From NCBI GenBank assembly GCA_029261955.1, contig JAJDAI010001104.1, positions 1 through 7,646 of the forward strand: a stretch of 7,646 bases of DNA. The letters run 5' to 3'. The translations under genes and the position numbers were made by a program. Positions 5,913 to 7,646 of this stretch are shown here, piece by piece. Positions within the stretch are counted from its first letter, which is position 1, and each line of letters begins with the position of its first letter. Source of the stretch: Deltaproteobacteria bacterium. Lineage in GTDB: Bacteria > Myxococcota_A > UBA796 > UBA9615. The notes beneath the pieces are model-generated. The model ran no database searches and was not told the origin of the DNA. It saw nothing but the letters and a program-made list of their open reading frames with translations.

Positions 5913-6930
5913 CTTCGTAGACGGCGCGCAGGGCGCGGGCGTGCGCAGAGGGGGCGCAGCGCGGGGGCAGAAGCGGCTCGAGCCGGGCCCCGGCGGCGGC
6001 CGAGGCGGCAGCAGCCAGGGCCGCCACGTCACCGGGGGGAACGGAGACGGCGAGATCGGGGTCGCGCAGGCCGCCCACCGCGAAGCCGACGGCCGGCACC
6101 CCCAGGGCCCGGGCCTCCAGCAGGACCATCGGCAAGCCCTCGCTGCGGCTGGGCATCACGAGCACGTCGCTGGCAGCGAGGAGCAAGGCGGGGTCGTTCC
6201 GAGCGCCGAGGGGGAGCAGGGCCGGGTGGGCCTCCAAGCGGACGCTGCCCCGTCCAGCGACCAGCAGGAGCGCCTCGGGGTGCAGTCTGCGGAGCTCCGC
6301 CGCGAGCGCGGGCAGGTGGTCTGCCCCCTTCTCGAGACCGAGGCGACCGAGGAAGAGGAAGACCGGGCCGGCGCCCTCCAGGGCCAGGGCCTCGCGGGCG
6401 GCGTCCGCGTCCGGCGCGTCCGCCGCGAAGTAGGCCGCGTCGAGCGTGTTGGGCACGACCTGCGCTCCGCGAACGTCGATCCCGTCGTGCACCGCGACCA
6501 CGGCCTGGCAGCCACGGAGGAGGCTCTGCGCGGCCTGCACCCGAGCGCGGTCCCGGCCGCTGTTCAGCACGAATCCGTGCAGGCTGTGGACGTGGGCCAC
6601 CCGCGCCAGCCGGGCGGCCACCGTGCCCCAGAGCAGCGCGCGCTCCCCGTGGCTGTGCAGCACGCCGCGGCGCCCCAGCAGGCGGAGATGATGCACGAGG
6701 TCACCGATGGCGCCGACGTCCGCGGCGGAGAAGCTCCAACGCTGGTGGGTTGGCAGGCCCCGGCGCTCGAAGCGGGCAACCGCCGTCGAGGGCCCTGCGG
6801 TCACGAGCCAGGCCTGCGCCGGCTCGCCCTCTGCCAGCTGCGCGGCGAGGGTCTCTTCCAGGGATCGGGGGATCCCCGCCAGATCTCCCGGCCAGGCGAG
6901 CGCGTGCAGCACGGGGCGGAGGTCAGCCAC
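5902..6930 (-). CDS. GT-B fold glycosyltransferase, GT4-like
   Basis: A retaining sugar-nucleotide-dependent glycosyltransferase is expected, acting in the cytoplasm on a lipid-linked glycan or a protein acceptor; the substrates cannot be read from sequence. The product is 342 residues, slightly short for the family. The N-terminal Rossmann half carries HSHG (92-95) and HVHSLHGF (113-120). The hinge holds VPNTLD (159-164). The donor-binding half shows FLFLGRLGLEKG (191-202), ASDVLVMPSRSEGLP (253-267) and the GT4 EX7E motif, Glu264 and Glu272, in SEGLPMVLLE, followed by ARALGVPAVG. The start is GTG 6928-6930, with AGGG 8 bases upstream, 18 bases after the stop of the previous gene, so the two glycosyltransferases form one transcription unit. 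No transmembrane segment is visible. The C-terminal part is Ala-rich (303-317) and weakly conserved. Its closeness to pilB suggests a surface glycan or pilin modification role, which is inference. Confidence 0.85.
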   Translation of the reverse strand: MADLRPVLHALAWPGDLAGIPRSLEETLAAQLAEGEPAQAWLVTAGPSTAVARFERRGLPTHQRWSFSAADVGAIGDLVHHLRLLGRRGVLHSHGERALLWGTVAARLARVAHVHSLHGFVLNSGRDRARVQAAQSLLRGCQAVVAVHDGIDVRGAQVVPNTLDAAYFAADAPDADAAREALALEGAGPVFLFLGRLGLEKGADHLPALAAELRRLHPEALLLVAGRGSVRLEAHPALLPLGARNDPALLLAASDVLVMPSRSEGLPMVLLEARALGVPAVGFAVGGLRDPDLAVSVPPGDVAALAAAASAAAGARLEPLLPPRCAPSAHARALRAVYEAIP

Positions 6931-6948
6931 GGGCAGGACCCTACGTCC

Positions 6949-7646
6949 TCAGCCCGCGCCGCGCACGAAGGCGATGAGCTGCTCGGCGCGGCGTTCCCAG
7001 CTCTGCTCGCGGACCGCGTCCTGGCGCGCCCGCCCGCCTCCGTCGAGCAGCGCGGCCTGAACGGCCTCGACGAAACCGCGGCTCCCCTGCCCTGCCTGGA
7101 CCATCGAGCCGGCGATGCGCTCGACCTCCGGCAGCGGGGTCGCGGCCACCGGCACCCCGCTCGCCAGGTACTCCCGGAGCTTGAGGGGGCTGATGCTCTC
7201 CGTCTGGGCGTTGCGCAGGTAGGGCATGAGCAGCACGTCCGCCGCGCCGATCCACGCCGGGAGTTCGGGGTAGGGCACGGCGGGCAGCGGGTGCACGTTC
7301 GGGCGCTCGGCCAGCGAGCCCAAGGGCACCGTGCGCTCGCCCAGCAGCACGATCTGGAGCTCGGGGTGCTCGCGGGACAGCGAGGCCAGCGCCTCCAGGT
7401 CGACCCGCTCGTCCACTTTGCCCGCGAAGAGCGCGCAGGGGCCGTCGAGGGAGACCAGGAACGGGGGTGGCGGGCCCGGGGACGCGAAGCGGGCGAAGTC
7501 GACGCCGTGCTCCAGCAGCTCCGCCCGCGGCACCGCGTCGCGGCGGGCGGCCAGCAGCCCCTGCCCCGAGGCCAGCAGGCCCACCGAGCCGGCGAGCAGG
7601 CGCCGATCGCAGCCCCGGATCCGGTCGTGGGCGTAGCCGGGCCAGA
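6949..7646 (-). CDS. GT-B fold glycosyltransferase family 1-like, C-terminal part (cut by right edge)
   Basis: The frame is open from the stop at 6949-6951 to the right edge, giving 231 visible residues; bases 7645-7646 belong to an incomplete codon. The in-frame GTG at 7582-7584 is probably not the start, because upstream residues WPGYAHDRIRGCDRRLLAGS continue a typical glycosyltransferase middle region. Visible motifs, numbered from the first full codon, are the inter-domain HGVDFARF (46-53), ALFAGKVDERVDLEAL (71-86) and ADVLLMPY (135-142). SPLKLREYLASGVPVAATPL follows near 152-171. These match the donor-binding domain of glycosyltransferases that build exopolysaccharides. The PLKLREYLASG element stands where GT4 enzymes have EX7E: Glu150 and Glu158 do not both exist as a clear pair, so its subfamily is open. 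It is followed after 18 bases by the second glycosyltransferase on the same strand, indicating an operon. The acceptor and sugar are unknown. Confidence 0.8.
   Translation of the reverse strand, partial: WPGYAHDRIRGCDRRLLAGSVGLLASGQGLLAARRDAVPRAELLEHGVDFARFASPGPPPPFLVSLDGPCALFAGKVDERVDLEALASLSREHPELQIVLLGERTVPLGSLAERPNVHPLPAVPYPELPAWIGAADVLLMPYLRNAQTESISPLKLREYLASGVPVAATPLPEVERIAGSMVQAGQGSRGFVEAVQAALLDGGGRARQDAVREQSWERRAEQLIAFVRGAG

Noticed and set aside
3816..6977. Very long plus-strand open frame (over 1000 codons) opposite pilT, pilB and the first glycosyltransferase
   Set aside because: It is antisense to three well-supported genes. Its translation is Arg/Asp/Val/Leu- and Pro/Arg-rich with no recognisable domain, as expected from the complementary frame of GC-biased codons.
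7582..7584. GTG as start of the right-edge glycosyltransferase
   Set aside because: The frame stays open to the edge with plausible family sequence, and the N-terminal half of the enzyme would be missing.

Overview
The window is GC-rich and dominated by type IV pilus (T4P) motor genes. It carries six protein-coding genes, two of them cut by the window edges. The PilB sequence is very close to the pattern I associate with Myxococcus/Geobacter-type PilB: a two-motif MshEN head followed by a block like LSKQYGVPSIDLNEFDIEP. The GC-rich coding and frequent GTG starts also fit a myxobacterium or another deltaproteobacterium-like lineage. That placement is an inference from sequence style, not a database result.

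Layout, left to right. Positions 1-954 (minus) hold the N-terminal 318 residues of the inner-membrane platform protein PilC. Positions 955-1188 are a divergent intergenic region. Positions 1189-2898 (plus) encode a probable single-pass membrane protein: signal peptide, a roughly 290-residue extracytoplasmic region of unknown fold, one transmembrane helix, a Lys-rich linker and a C-terminal FHA-like domain. A hairpin at 2922-2945 lies between this gene and the convergent pilT. Positions 2975-4078 (minus) are pilT (retraction ATPase) and 4086-5786 (minus) are pilB (extension ATPase), separated by 7 bases. A 115-base leader with small inverted repeats precedes pilB. Two GT-B type glycosyltransferase genes follow on the minus strand, 5902-6930 and 6949 to the right edge.

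How the genes fit together: PilB and PilT drive pilus extension and retraction through PilC. The two glycosyltransferases, read in the same direction just upstream of pilB, could act on a surface polysaccharide or on a glycosylated surface protein; the sequence does not say which. The familiar pilB-pilT-pilC order is kept, but the block is split by an opposite-strand gene for a membrane FHA protein. pilC therefore needs its own promoter, and a receptor-like protein sits inside the pilus motor locus.

The most interesting points are this FHA protein (unknown outer domain, and an FHA core whose usual phosphate-contacting Ser appears to be His), its placement between pilT and pilC, and a near-consensus c-di-GMP-binding MshEN module on PilB. 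No CRISPR array, tRNA, rRNA or insertion sequence was seen.
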